Shown: positions 46,201 through 57,870 of the stretch, one piece after another
How the letters are laid out: every line of letters begins with the position of its first letter
Numbering within the stretch: position 1 is the stretch's first letter
NCBI GenBank assembly: GCA_022266195.1
Contig: WHVY01000001.1
Location: 21,514,001 to 21,578,000, forward strand
DNA: 64,000 nt
Reading direction: 5' to 3'
Source of the DNA: Tetranychus cinnabarinus
Taxonomy: Eukaryota > Arthropoda > Arachnida > Trombidiformes > Tetranychidae
Translations under genes and position numbers: made by a program
Notes under the pieces: model-generated
Told to the model about the DNA's origin: nothing
Databases searched by the model: none
The model's input: only the letters and a program-made list of their open reading frames with translations

Positions 46201-49200
46201 GGTGATGATGAAGGTAAATGGGATATTTGGTAATTATGAATGTTTCTTCATCAATTAATTACTTACTATTTTATCCGCGGATCCATCAATCAATCCATTG
46301 TTTGACCAGCAATTGACAAACTCTCCAAAAAATGTTTAGGTAAAATCCAAATGGGAAAAGAAGAGATGATGATTATGTTGATAATAATTGTTAATATTGA
46401 CGAATGATGAGAATGATGACAAACATAATTGATAAGAAATCATCATCAACAGGTAACCTTGAGTTAATCAAACAATTTATGATTAAATATTAGTTAAATA
46501 AAAAAGTGTCGAGAAGTGGAGAAGAAGAAAAAAAGGAAAAGTAATTCACGTGACTTGAAAGGCAATGTTTGAACAATCATTCGATACCAATTGTTGCAGA
46601 CTGCACAATTAAATTATTTATTTATAACGCTTTCTTCAACACAATTACCAAATTAACATCTCATAAATGCATTATTAACGTGAATTCCTTAAATCAGTGG
46701 CTAAATAACAAATTAAAATTCATTAAATGTTTCAATTTAATTAAACAAAACAATGTATCGATCAATACATTGATAGATTGTGCCATTTATGCCACTTACA
46801 TTGGCATAATCACATGTTCTTGGTCAACCTTTAAGCTGACAATAAATTGACATAATCTTTTCTCCTTGATTTGATTATTATTATTGTATTTACTGATTTT
46901 TGGTACTTGGTTTTACAATGATGGACCTGTTGTTAATTGTTCACCTCCAATTGTTATTTTCAACTCAAAACACTGGTTTATGTGAAGGTAAAAATTAAGA
47001 AGAAAAAAAACTCTTAACAAAGACATCAAATGGATTGATCTCGATGATTGATTAAACAGTCGTTAGTAAAAGACTGTTAACAGGAACTAATTTCTTCAGA
47101 TTGTTGTTAACTTGAATATGTGATCACAAGGGATTAACCATAATGTTAAATTGGTTCAACTTGAGAAAGAAATATAATTCTTTCAGTGTTTTCTGTTTGT
47201 GCCTTTTCACCATAAAATAGCTGTTACCCGAGTAATCTATGGTTGACTGGAAACACTTTCTCACCTAATTGTGATCAAATGTTGATCCACCTTGTGTTAT
47301 ATTTTGTTTTGTGTAAAAAAATGAAGCCAAACCCATTTCCGATATTCATCAAAATAACTCGCTACTAAAATATTAATAGTAATAAGTATAATCAGTAACA
47401 ATAAAGAGCAAGGTAAGTAATGTGAAAATGTTGATTACATTGAATGATAACGCCAAGAAATAAAACAACATAACAAAATGGTTGCATACAAAAAAAAAGC
47501 ACGACAAGTGGCTCAGTTGATTGAAAAATGATTGTTGTTTACTAATAGAGTAATTAACATACGCATTTCTCATGTATAACGTACTCCTTTTTGATACTAT
47601 TTATGATAGTTTTTTTGTGTTTTGTTGATTCATTGAGAGGTAGTATTTGAAAACAAAATAATCAAGCTGATTTAAACGATATTCAATCAACTACTCGGGT
47701 AATTTCCTGGGTGTAAACTATTACAATTTTATAAAGTCATTCTTGTGTTGTTTTCCTATTAAGCTTGGATTGTTTTTGCTTCTCCTTTATTATTCAATTG
47801 TATTGAAACAAAAGCCTTTAAAATGAGGTAAAATGTGAATCAAATGAATTTTATAAAGAGAAGCAAAAATTGGAATAAAAAATTCAATTTCTAATAGCAA
47901 CTTTTAAATTGCTAGCAATATTACTCTTGCCAATGGGTTAACCTTTATAATATTTATTACAAGTTGATGAAATAAGATCAAAAATTGAGTAAGCAAATTG
48001 TTATTTTACTGGCAATTATTGGTGATGATTTAGCATTTGTATTGTTTTTGATTGCCTCGATTGTGACTCGACTTGATTATTTGTGTCTATCATTCATTAT
48101 TACACCCCATAATGATAATCAACATCTTCTGTGACTAAGTTAAGTCAGTGCAAAGCTATTAAAATATGTATTAAATTGTTTATTAGAAGGTCATTTGAGG
48201 ATTATCATTGTTAAATTTTTACTCACCTTTATTATTAGTGTTAGTATTTTTTATCGTGACAATCAATTTTGATTCAATTCTCCCTTCTTTTCACTCTCAG
48301 TTCAATAACCTGTTTTAACCTGAACCTCACCATTATGAGTTTGCAATATTTTTACAGCCAGTCAAAGGTAAATTGTTGTGCTCTTCCCTTCTTGGTTAAT
48401 GATCAAAGCTTAACCATGATTAAATTTCGTTGTAAACTGTATTAGGTTTCCATTGAAGAGTACGTTGTATACTTTTAATGGACTTAACGCTGTCAAAAGG
48501 TTAATTTCATTGGGTTGTTTGTTGGTAAACCTCTAACAGCAATTAACTCTTTCCAGACAGCAAAACGATTCACTTGAGCAAAACTATGGTTTTTAATAAT
48601 TACCAATTATTTTCATTAATACCTAAGTGTTAGTTTTGATTGAATCGGTAAAAGGTTAAATTGTGTGCCTGTTATTAATATCAAACACCAACCACAAAAT
48701 GAGCAAACAAGAAGCTCAATATTTATTCAAAATGCATAATCATCATCTGGCACAATTACGCATTCTGATTACAGTTAATGCTGCTGGATCAATGAACCTT
48801 ACCTTTTCAATATCAAAACATGCATGAAGAAACTTAATTAAGACATCATTCTTTTAATCAACATTGACCATTATAAGTCACAATTAACTGAAAATATTGT
48901 AAACTTTATCTAACTCTTCATTTGTCTCCTTCAATCAACAGGTTTCATCTTATGGTTACACCAATGAGCAGTTGATTGTCACCGTTTATTGGATTTGTGT
49001 CTGCTTTTCTGGCTGAAAGATGATTATCATGGGAATCTTGCATGTATGCTAATTAAATTAATTTAAAGACGATTAAATTAGACCAGAATAGCCATTTGCA
49101 CGGAAACAAGTCAATCGTAACACCTGTTTAAATCAGATTATCCAACTCTGGTTTGCTATGGTTTTTTTGTACTACCGGTTCAAATTTAATTCAATTTCGC

Positions 49201-49277
49201 ACTGGTTCAATTAGTCGCCGATAAATGAGGACAGATTAAAATCTTTTTATTAATAAAAGAGTTAATCTGTAAATTAG
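43270..49277. other. Gene-poor region with simple-sequence tracts
   Basis: About 6 kb hold no supportable gene. The first kilobase is strongly pyrimidine-biased (43.7-43.95 kb: tctctctctc, cctcctcctcc). Trinucleotide tracts (tcatcatcatt, about 44385-44415; aataataat, about 44608-44639) follow. The rest is AT-rich with many scattered short ORFs that are hydrophobic or low-complexity and that I do not believe. It may hold distal regulatory DNA or introns of a gene whose exons I cannot see. Confidence 0.5.
44608..44639. repeat. (AAT)n microsatellite
   Basis: Ten or so aat/ata units, with one interruption (cgt), lie in the gene-poor region. Confidence 0.85.
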
Positions 49278-49363
49278 CAGACTGGTCATTAGCATAAAGG
49301 CAACAGCAGACTAACCATTTGTCTGATTCAGTCAAAATTGACATCAATTTGGCCAGTATAAAT
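49278..49363 (+). promoter_or_regulatory. Conserved upstream module and TATA box, secreted gene 1
   Basis: The module at 49278-49333 (agactggtcattagcataaa, then agactaaccatttgtctg) recurs at 52615-52662, 55321-55373 and 58691-58732. A TATA box in the context gccagtataaatac lies at 49357-49363, about 60 bp upstream of the ATG, leaving a 5' UTR of roughly 30 nt. Conservation among paralogues is seen; function is inferred. Confidence 0.65.
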
Positions 49364-49421
49364 ACTATTGTCTTCAGACTGACAATTGGTTTACCTGATA
49401 TGACTGTTTAGATCAACTGAA

Positions 49422-50031
49422 ATGAAGATGTTCATCAAACTATTTGTCTTATCTGTTTTGTTTTCCTGTGAGTATTCAACATTCAGAAAAAACATTTCAG
49501 ATATTTTGATATTATTGTTATTGTTAACATGATTGTATTTATTGACTATTTTCAGCTTGTTTGGCCGTAACTTTACCAAAGTCGATTCTTTTGAAATTAT
49601 GTAAAACTGCAATATCAGTTGGTAATTTGGGTTTAAATGACGATGAATTTATCTTAGCAATGAATTATATTGGAAACAACTACCTTAATCAACTTGATTT
49701 GCCTGCTAACTTTAAACAAATGCCTAACCAAAATTGTACTTTTCAACTTGCTATGACTAATTCTGGTGGACTTCAAATTATGTTAGTACCTTTACGTCCA
49801 ATGATGGGTTCGGGAATGAACACAGGATTGCTGAAAGAACCTCATTCCAATATTTCTGCTTTCGAACCAACCAGTAATTCTTCGGTTTCTGATTCTGTTT
49901 CAAAAGTCGTTTCATCACTGAATTCTGATTACTGTGAAAATGTTGATTTACCAGAATCAGTTGAAATTGAAAATCAAGTTGATGTGCAAAAAGCTGTGCT
50001 CAGAATCGTATCAAGTCTGCTATCAACATAA
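49422..50031 (+). CDS. Secreted protein of tandem family, gene 1 (subtype A, shortened C-terminus)
   Basis: The family is not recognised. There are two exons, 49422-49467 (46 nt) and 49556-50031, giving 173 residues. A signal peptide, MKMFIKLFVLSVLFSSCLA, is followed by the family start VTLPKSILLKLCKTA. Subtype A features are DDEFILAMNYIGNNYL, an extra Cys (PNQNCTFQL) and GGLQIMLV. The C-terminal block VVSSLNSDYCENVDLPESVE...VDVQKAVLRIVSS is present. The TAA at 50029 comes about 20 residues before the family end. After it, 21 in-frame codons still resemble the family C-terminus (EIESYLSAVDKQI) up to a TAG at 50095. This is therefore a recent nonsense truncation; the protein may still fold and be secreted. 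A poly(A) signal lies at about 50175. Its upstream module is shared with other subtype A copies. Confidence 0.75.
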
Positions 50032-50334
50032 AAAGCTATGCTGATTGAAATTGAAAGCTATTTAAGTGCTGTTGACAAACAAATTTTCACCCAATAGATC
50101 TTTACAGATGAAAACAACTTTTTATTGGATGAATTTAAACTTTATTGATGTTTCGAATCAAGTATTTAATTACAAATAAAAATCGCCTTTTTATCAACAA
50201 AAATTATCGTTTTATTTATTTTATTTCTATCCCTTCACGATAACCTTAAATTACTTATAAATTCAAGATATCAATCAAATTTTGAGTTAGCATTCGATGG
50301 TCAGTCTTTTAGTATCATTCGAATGTTGTTTATA

Positions 50335-50895
50335 CGGGGTGTTAGAAAATCAACTAGACCTGTTTGAATGATAATAACTTCGAAATTGCTGGGCCATTTT
50401 TTTGTTTTTGGTATCATTAGAAAGCTGAAAGTCTAACTTAAAAAATTTGTTCATTTTCAAAAAGGAAAATTCTAGGCCGAACTACCAATCCCAGACGATG
50501 CAAAAAAATCGGGAAAATTTTAGGTGAAATTTGAAGAAATTTTGGTTAATTTTACTATGGGATGAAAATTCAATAATAGGGAAAATTTTTGCTAGATAAT
50601 TAATTGGAATAAAAAGTTGCAGCATATTTTTCGACATGCATTCAAGATTCTTTTGACCCTAAAAAGTAAGAAAAATTCGAATCCGAAATCAATGAAAAAT
50701 TCGAAAAACCAAAAGAGAAAAAAAATTAGTTTTCGTCCATTTTTGAGAGCTAAAGTAATGCGAAAGTTTTTTTTTCCATTCTAATATGTTTTCTAGTCGA
50801 AGACGATTCTAACAATATATCACGAGTCTGTTTACTCTGCTTGGTTCGAAAAATATTGAAGCGCAAACAGGTCTAGTTGATTTTCTAACACCCTG
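50335..50895. mobile_element. MITE with ~30-bp terminal inverted repeats (Tc1/mariner type)
   Basis: A 561-bp element starts with cggggtgttagaaaatcaac (50335) and ends with its near-perfect reverse complement (50864-50895). The inverted repeat is about 32 bp with one mismatch. TA dinucleotides at 50333-50334 and 50896-50897 flank it, the target-site duplication typical of the Tc1/mariner superfamily. No transposase frame is present, so it is a non-autonomous miniature element. It lies between secreted genes 1 and 2. Confidence 0.88.
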
Positions 50896-50897
50896 TA

Positions 50898-51480
50898 GTA
50901 CATTATACAATGTTTAAAATCTAAATCAAAATTCGAACTATTTGTCAAATTAAAAAGTTTCTCTGATTTATTTTTATTGATGAAATCGGCTTCAACTTTC
51001 AAACCGCTGCCGTATTTTGTTTAGTTTTAAAACCTGATTTTATTGTATCTTTTTGTTCTCATTTCGACGGTGGTTTTTCGTATTAAAAATTTCAATGATT
51101 GAATATGAATTTAATGTATCGTGCTCAGTGAAAAGACATTTGTGATCAGCCATGATCGTATCTTTTCATGGACTCACATATGTTTTACAAGGCTAGAGTT
51201 GACTGATGATTATCGTATGAACTTGTATGGTAATTGGATTAATCTTGTAACATTTACATTGAATCCAAACGTTCATTTACATTATAAGAAAGATAACTAA
51301 CATTTGCGAACAACGTCATTCGTCTTTGCATTTAATTTTTGGCTCTAACAACATGTGCATGGGATGACTACTTTGCTATATAAATCGTCAATCTTGAAAA
51401 TCAGATATTTTATGAATTATTCGCGACATCCACACAATAAAAGTACAATTATTTACATCATTTAGTGTAGTTAAACCGAA
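50898..51480 (+). promoter_or_regulatory. Upstream region of secreted gene 2
   Basis: About 580 bp of AT-rich DNA. A TATA box (tatataaat, 51377-51385) lies about 100 bp upstream of the ATG. The conserved module of subtype A promoters is not present here. Confidence 0.5.
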
Positions 51481-52280
51481 ATGAAAATGTTCATTAAATT
51501 GTTAGCCTTTTCTGCTTTGCTTTCAAGTAAGTACAACACAAGTGTATGAAAAGTCCAAATTTGAAACTTAACAGATCAATCAAACTTGATATTTACCTGC
51601 GATTTTTTACAGCGTGTTTAGCCGTAACTCTACCAAAGTCGACGCTCATACGATTATGTGAAACTGCAAAATCAGCTCGTGATTTGGGTTCAACTAAAAG
51701 TGAAGTTATCCAGGCAATGGTGAGTGATTTAAAAAGTTACATTGGTCAGTCTGGATTGTCTTCTCACCACAAAGAAAAACAATTGGTGAATATCAATGAA
51801 AATAATTATGGAGTAAACCAGATTGTAAGTGTACTCAATTATGATCCAGAATATATGGGTGAGTGGACGATGGGCTTTCTTAATGTGGTCTCTCAATTAG
51901 TAGCGTTCAGACCGATCGCAAGTAACTCATCTTCATTGACATTAACTATCCAAGATTCATTATTTAAACCCAATCTTACAAATGTTTTGCCTGAAAAATT
52001 TTATAACATTTTCAAATGGCCACAATCGGTATTTTCAATTGATAAAAATTCTGTTTCTGATTTGGTTTCATCTGCAGCTTCAAAAGTCGTTTCATCATTG
52101 AATTCTGATTATTGTAAAATCATTGATTTACCAGAATCAGTTGATACTGACAATCAAGTTGATGTGCAAAAAGCTGTGCTCAGAATTATATCAAGTCTGC
52201 TAAAACAATATGAAAAAGCAACTCAATCAATTGAAAACTATCTAAGTGCTGTTGATAAACAAATTACTGGATCAATTTAG
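51481..52280 (+). CDS. Secreted protein of tandem family, gene 2 (subtype B)
   Basis: There are two exons, 51481-51526 (46 nt) and 51613-52280, giving 237 residues. The signal peptide MKMFIKLLAFSALLSTCLA is followed by VTLPKSTLIRLCETAKSARD. Subtype B features follow: SEVIQAMVSDLKSYIGQSGL, then NENNYGVNQIVSVLNYDPEY near residue 90. After a variable middle comes the shared C-terminal block: VVSSLNSDYCKIIDLPES, VDVQKAVLRIISSLLKQ and SIENYLSAVDKQI. Two Cys outside the signal (in RLCETA and SDYC) are conserved in the family and could form a disulfide. No known domain is seen. Extracellular location is well supported by the leader; the role is unknown. A poly(A) signal lies at about 52312. This is the best preserved reference copy for subtype B. 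Confidence 0.82.
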
Positions 52281-52614
52281 ACTTTATATTTTAAATAAAA
52301 TATTATACTACAAATAAAAACCGCAGTTCAATCAGCATTTTTTTTATTTACAACAAATATGATAACTTGTTTCGAAAAATTTTGGGTCTAATCGGTTTTT
52401 CTCGTAATTCCTTGCAATTAAAGGTTCAGATTCTCTGCAAAATCGACTAAGACTGGATATTCAGATTTCAACTGAAGGGTTTCAACTTTATGAAATGATT
52501 AATTCATATCAAGATTGATGAAACTACATTTCAATTCATAAGCAGGTTAAAACTTATGCTAACAATGTTGGTAAATAATTTCAATTTAATCATATCAGTT
52601 CGGAAGTGATCAGA
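52281..52614. other. Spacer after secreted gene 2
   Basis: AT-rich spacer holding the 3' UTR of secreted gene 2; nothing else is seen. Confidence 0.45.
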
Positions 52615-52662
52615 TTGATCTGGTTATTAGAATAGAGACAGCACCAGACCATTTGCCTAAAG
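52615..52662 (+). promoter_or_regulatory. Copy of the subtype A upstream module before a gene fragment
   Basis: The sequence tggttattagaatagagaca followed by gcaccagaccatttgcct is a degenerate copy of the module seen upstream of genes 1 and 3 and pseudogene 5. Here it precedes a subtype B coding fragment rather than a subtype A gene. Confidence 0.6.
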
Positions 52663-52740
52663 TTAGTTAACCCTTTTGTTGCCATCTGTGGTTCCAATTT
52701 TTCTGGTTCTGTTCGTATAAAGATTTTTATAAAAATAAAA

Positions 52741-53170
52741 TAGGTTTTCTTTGGTCAGTCTGGATTGTCTACAAAGGAAAGCACAAACAAATGGTCGATA
52801 TCAATGAAAATAATTATGGAGTGAAGCTTATCGTAACTATTCTTAATTATCCCCAGAATGAATGAGTGAAAAGCTTTCTTAATGTGGGCTCTGGATTAGT
52901 AGCCTCCAGGCCAATCATAAAAACTTGCGATCATTAGCACTAACTGTTCAGGTTTACCTGAATCTTGAATTTAAATTTAATTTTTCATTTGAAATGGCTA
53001 TTAATTAAACCAAACTTACACATATTTCCCGGAAAAAATTTTATAACCTTTTCAAATTGCCTCAATCGACAATTTAAATTAATTCTGGCTCTAATTGGTT
53101 TCAATTGAAGCTTCGCAAACCGATTTATCATGGACTTTGATTGTTGTAAAATCTTTTTTAAACTCTCTAT
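52741..53170 (+). pseudogene. Decayed fragment of a subtype B secreted gene
   Basis: Starting near 52755 the DNA matches gene 2 from GQSGLS through NENNYGV and the VLNY region and on towards the middle domain. There are frame breaks, in-frame stops and indels; for example, a stop follows just after the codons equivalent to YPQNE. Exon 1 and the first part of exon 2 are gone, and the C-terminal block is barely recognisable near 53120-53160. It is not translatable. Confidence 0.8.
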
Positions 53171-53229
53171 CCAGAGTTATTTACAGTTTTAATTGATCGA
53201 AAGGACAATATACGCAAAAACTTCAATCG

Positions 53230-54770
53230 CATTCTGCAGCCGTGCAAGTAAATGAGCTGAAACTTATTATTTGTCTTTGAAAGTTGCTGGTCAACCATTA
53301 GTCTTTAAATACTTTTTTCAATTCATCGACAGTTTTCTTGATTTTGGCCATTTAGTTTTATAACTTTGAACCTCGATATCGCTAGAATAACATAACCTAC
53401 AATCATTATTATTTCGCCGATTTAATTCTTGACTGTTTGATGATTCAATCCAATCTAATGACTCTGCATTTACGCCTTCGCTTCATGATTTTCGGGCTGT
53501 AAATGTAAAAGAGAAAGCTTATTCAACAAACAAAACTCATTTATTGGTAAATAAACCAGTTTTCTGGTTAAACTAGCAAACGAAATGCAAAAAATACTGC
53601 TAAATGCTCGCAAATTTGAGTTAAAAGTTGAGACTTGGTGAGGTTTGTAGAGAAATAAAAACTGAATCGATTGGTACTATTAGATAATTCATTGGATGAA
53701 AAGTTTTCGAGAAAATGGAGGTCAAAGTTGAAACTTCGAACGCCTTTTGTTCAATTATGAGACTCGATTATTTCTTGAAACTTATTTTCGTGAGTTGTGC
53801 TTTTGATGTTGCATCAGAATATGGTGTTATTTTGAGAGATAACATTTTCTTTTTTCCGTAAAACAATTAAGTTCGATTTTCATATAAATCGGCTTTTCTT
53901 GAGAACCAAATCATTAAGTGAGATGAAACTCAGTATTGGGCGATAAAAATGATTTGTTAAAATCATGCATTGCATAATTTTTTCCCTTCATTAATAAATC
54001 GCTTAATTTTGGCCATTGACCTAAAAACTTTGAGTCTCGATAGTTCGACAATGGTAGAACTTAAAACTATCATTCTTTGGCCAAACAATTGATTTTATTA
54101 TGGTCTATAATTTACTGTAATATTTAATCATTGAACAAACTACAGAAAAAGTTATAGCATTTCATTATTTATGTTATCAGATTTTATTTTGTATTAAAGT
54201 TAAATGGTTACTCAAACTTAAATCATTGATGAATGAATTAGCTCAGATTTTCTTCGACATCGAGTCATATTATATTAAGACTCATAACAAAGTCTAATAG
54301 TTGGCCAGAGAATGATGATTGTAGATGATACCATTCTCGAAATATCGAGTCTCAAACTTTTTAGGTTAATGGCCGAAATTATGAGAACTGTTGATAAAAT
54401 GAAAAAATTATTCGTTACACAATGTGAACAAATGATTTTTATCGACCAATACTAAGCTTCAACTCTCTAACTTGGACGGCTATCAAGCAAAAGTCGATTT
54501 AGTGAAAATCGAACTTATCTGTTCTATGAAAAAAAGAAAATGTTACTTTTCAAAATAAGTCCATTTTCTGGTTCACTAACAAAAGTTGCCGCGTTAAAAT
54601 GAGTTTCGTGAAAAAATCTGCTTCCATAGCGGGACAAAAGGCTATCGAAGTTTCTACTTCGACCTCTCTTTTCGCTAAAACCGGCGATCAGACAGATTTT
54701 TTAATAGCACAAATTAATTCAGTTTTTGTTCCCCTACAAAGCCACGAAGTCTCTTAACTTCAAAGTCAAA
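53230..54770. mobile_element. Second copy of the foldback element
   Basis: The sequence is homologous to the 10535-13045 element, including the unit motifs gtcaaagttgaaacttcgaa and gttatagcatttcattattt. It is an inverted repeat with its axis near 54180. Inverted pairs include 54080 with 54310 (cattctttggcca and its complement) and 53715-53760 with about 54625-54665. The left side extends further than the right, so the copy is asymmetric or partly lost. There is no coding capacity. Confidence 0.7.
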
Positions 54771-55320
54771 GTTTTTGCTGATAATCCTTTGAACCTAACC
54801 TAATGTATTCAATTTATAAAACAAGAGCTTATTGCTTTCATTTTCAAGTTTATGATTTACTACAATAAAAGTATTTGCTTCAACATTAAGTCTCTACGAA
54901 AATTCTTTGTGATTTTCAAATGTTGATCAAACTTTAACCTTATTTTCATAATTTTTGTTTCAGCTTCTTTTGCAGCTCATTCTTTAACCATTTTCAATCT
55001 AGATGTGGCAATTGACTAGCCTAAATATTGACAATTAGGTTGAATAATGAGGGAAATTAATGAAGAAGATGAATAACTTCAGCACATATATGAATTGCTT
55101 TAGATCAGAATTGGATCTTTTTAAGAAACTTTGAAGCCTGTCTCGAGATTTCTATTGCAAAATTTAACCGCTGAATAAACCACTGCAAATGCAGATTAAT
55201 TTAAACCGAGTTTGATTCAATCAACAAGTTACATTGACTGATATAACAATTATTTGAGAAAAAGTTACATTGTAACATTTTGAATTCTAATTTAAGCACA
55301 TCAGTCTGGAAGCGATCAGA
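54771..55320. other. Spacer upstream of secreted gene 3
   Basis: AT-rich DNA between the foldback element and the promoter of gene 3, with no coding signal. Confidence 0.45.
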
Positions 55321-55453
55321 CCAGTCTGGTCATTAGCATAGAGACAGTGCCAGACTAACCATTTGTCTAGACTGATTTAGTTATTTTGTTGTCACTTTTC
55401 CTGGTTTCATTAAGATGATCACAAAAAGTCTCATCGATTTAGCCAGTATAAAT
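55321..55453 (+). promoter_or_regulatory. Conserved upstream module and TATA box, secreted gene 3
   Basis: The module (ccagtctggtcattagcata ... agactaaccatttgtctag) occupies 55321-55373. A TATA box in the identical context gccagtataaatac lies at 55447-55453, about 75 bp before the ATG. Confidence 0.65.
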
Positions 55454-55526
55454 ACAATGGCCTTTAAACTGACAGTTTATTTGAAAATTGTACGAGCTAT
55501 CGGAGCCATTTAGTAGACAAACTGAA

Positions 55527-56290
55527 ATGAAAATATTAACTAAATTGTTAACCTTTTCTGCTTTGATTTCAAGTAAGTATCCAACCTAATATATTGCGTG
55601 TTTAGTTTTGATAGATGTTTGAAGTTATCGCTTCTTCGTTACATTGTCTTCTTATTTCCAGTTTGCTTGGCCCTAACCATACCAAAACCCATTCTTGTTC
55701 GGTTATGTGAAACTGCAAGATTAGCTCGTAAATTGGATCTAAATAACGATGTAGTTATCTCATCAATGAACGCTATTTTAAGCAATTACATTCACAAGAA
55801 TGAGTTGCCTTCGCGTATGGGTCGAACATGTGCAACTATCATGACAATTGACAACGACGGTGTTATTCAAGTTGGAGTTTTACTTGAGCTACTGGCACTT
55901 ATGAGCAATTCATTACAACCACTTAGACATAATAATTCAACTCTCGAGTCTCCAGTAAACTATCCAGCAGTTTCATCAATACTATCCGCTTTAAATTCAT
56001 CTGTCCAGCACAACTTCACTGATGACTTCCTTGACGATTTTAATAGCCTCTTCAAACCCCAATCAAATGCTACAATTGATTTAAACTCGTTTGTTTCTGG
56101 TCCTGATTTGGTTTCAAATGCAACTTCAAAAGTCGTTTCCTCTTGGATGCCTGATTATTGCGAAAACATTGATTTCCCAGAGTCAGTTGATATTGAAAAT
56201 AAAATTGAAGTGCAAAAGGCTGCCGTTAAGATTATATCAAGTATGCTGAAACACCATGAAAAAAGCAACCCACTATTAAAATACAATTGA
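55527..56290 (+). CDS. Secreted protein of tandem family, gene 3 (subtype A)
   Basis: There are two exons, 55527-55572 (46 nt) and 55662-56290, giving 224 residues. The leader MKILTKLLTFSALISICLA is followed by LTIPKPILVRLCETARLARK. Subtype A features are DVVISSMNAILSNYIHKNEL, an extra Cys (GRTCATIMT) and GVIQVGVLLELLALM. The middle is Asn/Ser-rich with several N-x-S/T sites, and could be glycosylated. The C-terminal block is present (VVSSWMPDYCENIDFPES, VQKAAVKIISSMLKHHEK), but the protein stops 20 or so residues earlier than gene 2, at the point where SIENYLSAVDKQ would follow. A poly(A) signal lies at about 56358. Function is unknown. Confidence 0.8.
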
Positions 56291-57407
56291 CCATCAATAG
56301 TCTCATGATCATCATTAGACTGATCAATCACTGTAATTACTGATGGAATTTTATTACAAATAAAATCCAGTTAATATAAATGTTTTACTTTTTAGTGCTA
56401 TTTTTACAATATTATCATTAGCATTCATTTTATCCGTTAGATGGTTTTGATTCAATGTCAATTGCAACCAGAAAACAGTAAATTATAATTGTTATTTCAT
56501 TTCTTAAGCTGGTAAAACTAAATTTAAAAAGATTATTTCATAAAGGTCTCAAAATGTTTGGCATTTACAACTTCAGGGACAAATTCCATCAACAATACAA
56601 ATTCAGGTTATTCAACTTCTATCAGATCGAGTCACATAAAACTATGTTATTTTACTTTTATCAATACAAGCTTTAAGAGTGTAAACACACTTGATTATTT
56701 TGATTGAAATCAAGATGCGTTGACATTTATCAAATTGCTTTCAATATGGTCGTTTGATAGGAATCATATTAAATTTCATCTCAACTCGGTAAAATAAATT
56801 AAAAAATTTAAAAGGTATGCTGTTTAATAACAATATTTTACAGCAAAATTACCAATCTAAAAATATTACAATATATAAATTCAATATACTGAATAATGGT
56901 GGCCTCGAGTGATCTAAACAACTAGCGATTTTAACACGATAAACGTTTGACTGGTCATCATTACACAGCATGAAAGTTCAGAAAAGTAGGAAATTTCGTC
57001 TCAGAATTCGTATCTCTGAGAAAATCATAAAAATAGAGGCTGGAGTAAGAATGAGGAGTTCGTCTACAATAAGTTGAATTTAGGTGAAAAACTTTTTTCT
57101 TTTCTAGGTTTATGGTTTGTCGTTGCATCAGAAGTTTACGTAAAACTTTGTCTTTGAGTTAACGGTAAAGAAATGTATGAAAAAGAGACCGAAGTCTGAG
57201 CTTACTAATCATTCTTACGAGCAGTCATGAACTTGGTCAAATCACTTAATAGCAGCATTTTCAGTGCAAGTCTTTACTATTAAAATAACGCTTTATTATG
57301 TTTGATTATGACATTAAATCATTGCAATTATTCCATTTTCCGAGTCTGAGTAGCCATAACTTGACTGACTAAGCGAAGGGCTTTCCTGATGAGGCATCTC
57401 ATCTTAT
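56291..57407. other. Spacer after secreted gene 3
   Basis: About 1.1 kb of AT-rich DNA holding the 3' UTR of gene 3. No module, TATA box or coding exon of the family could be recognised. Confidence 0.45.
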
Positions 57408-57850
57408 CAGTAGCCTTCAGATCGATAATGGGAACTAGCGTTCAACAGTACTAACTGTTCAAGGTTTATTAGATTCAAAATTTCCTTGTATTCAAATTCA
57501 TTATGCATTTAATTATTTAAAATAGAGGTTATCCAATCTTGTGATCGATCTCCTAATTTTATTTTATAATTTTATAATCTTGTCCAATTGCACCAATAAA
57601 TTGGTGAAATTCTGGTTTTAATTGGTTTAACTGTTGCTTTAATAGTCAATTGATGATTGACTTTCAATTATATTATAAGAAATAGACAGTCAAGTGATGT
57701 CCAGAAAGAAGTGCTCAGAATCATATCAAGTTGGCTAATAACAGAATAAAAAAACTACACAATCAGTTGAAAACTATCTAAGTGTTGTTGATTATTGAAT
57801 TTAACTGAATCCTGTATTCATTGATATTTGAAATCAAATGATTTCAATAC
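57408..57850 (+). pseudogene. Decayed 3' fragment of a subtype B secreted gene
   Basis: Around 57408-57480 the sequence matches the middle of gene 2 (VAFRPI..., then TIQDS). At 57690-57800 it matches the end (VLRIISS...LL, then SVENYLSVVD), with stops and frame breaks. The signal peptide exon and the N-terminal half are missing. The fragment ends with the family 3' UTR, and the start codon of gene 4 follows within about 25 bp. Confidence 0.78.
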
Positions 57851-57870
57851 AAATCAAAATGACAATTGAA

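Noticed and set aside
46569..46850. 93-codon open frame in the gene-poor region
   Set aside because: AT-driven composition (Asn/Ile/Lys), no convincing start context, no partner exon.
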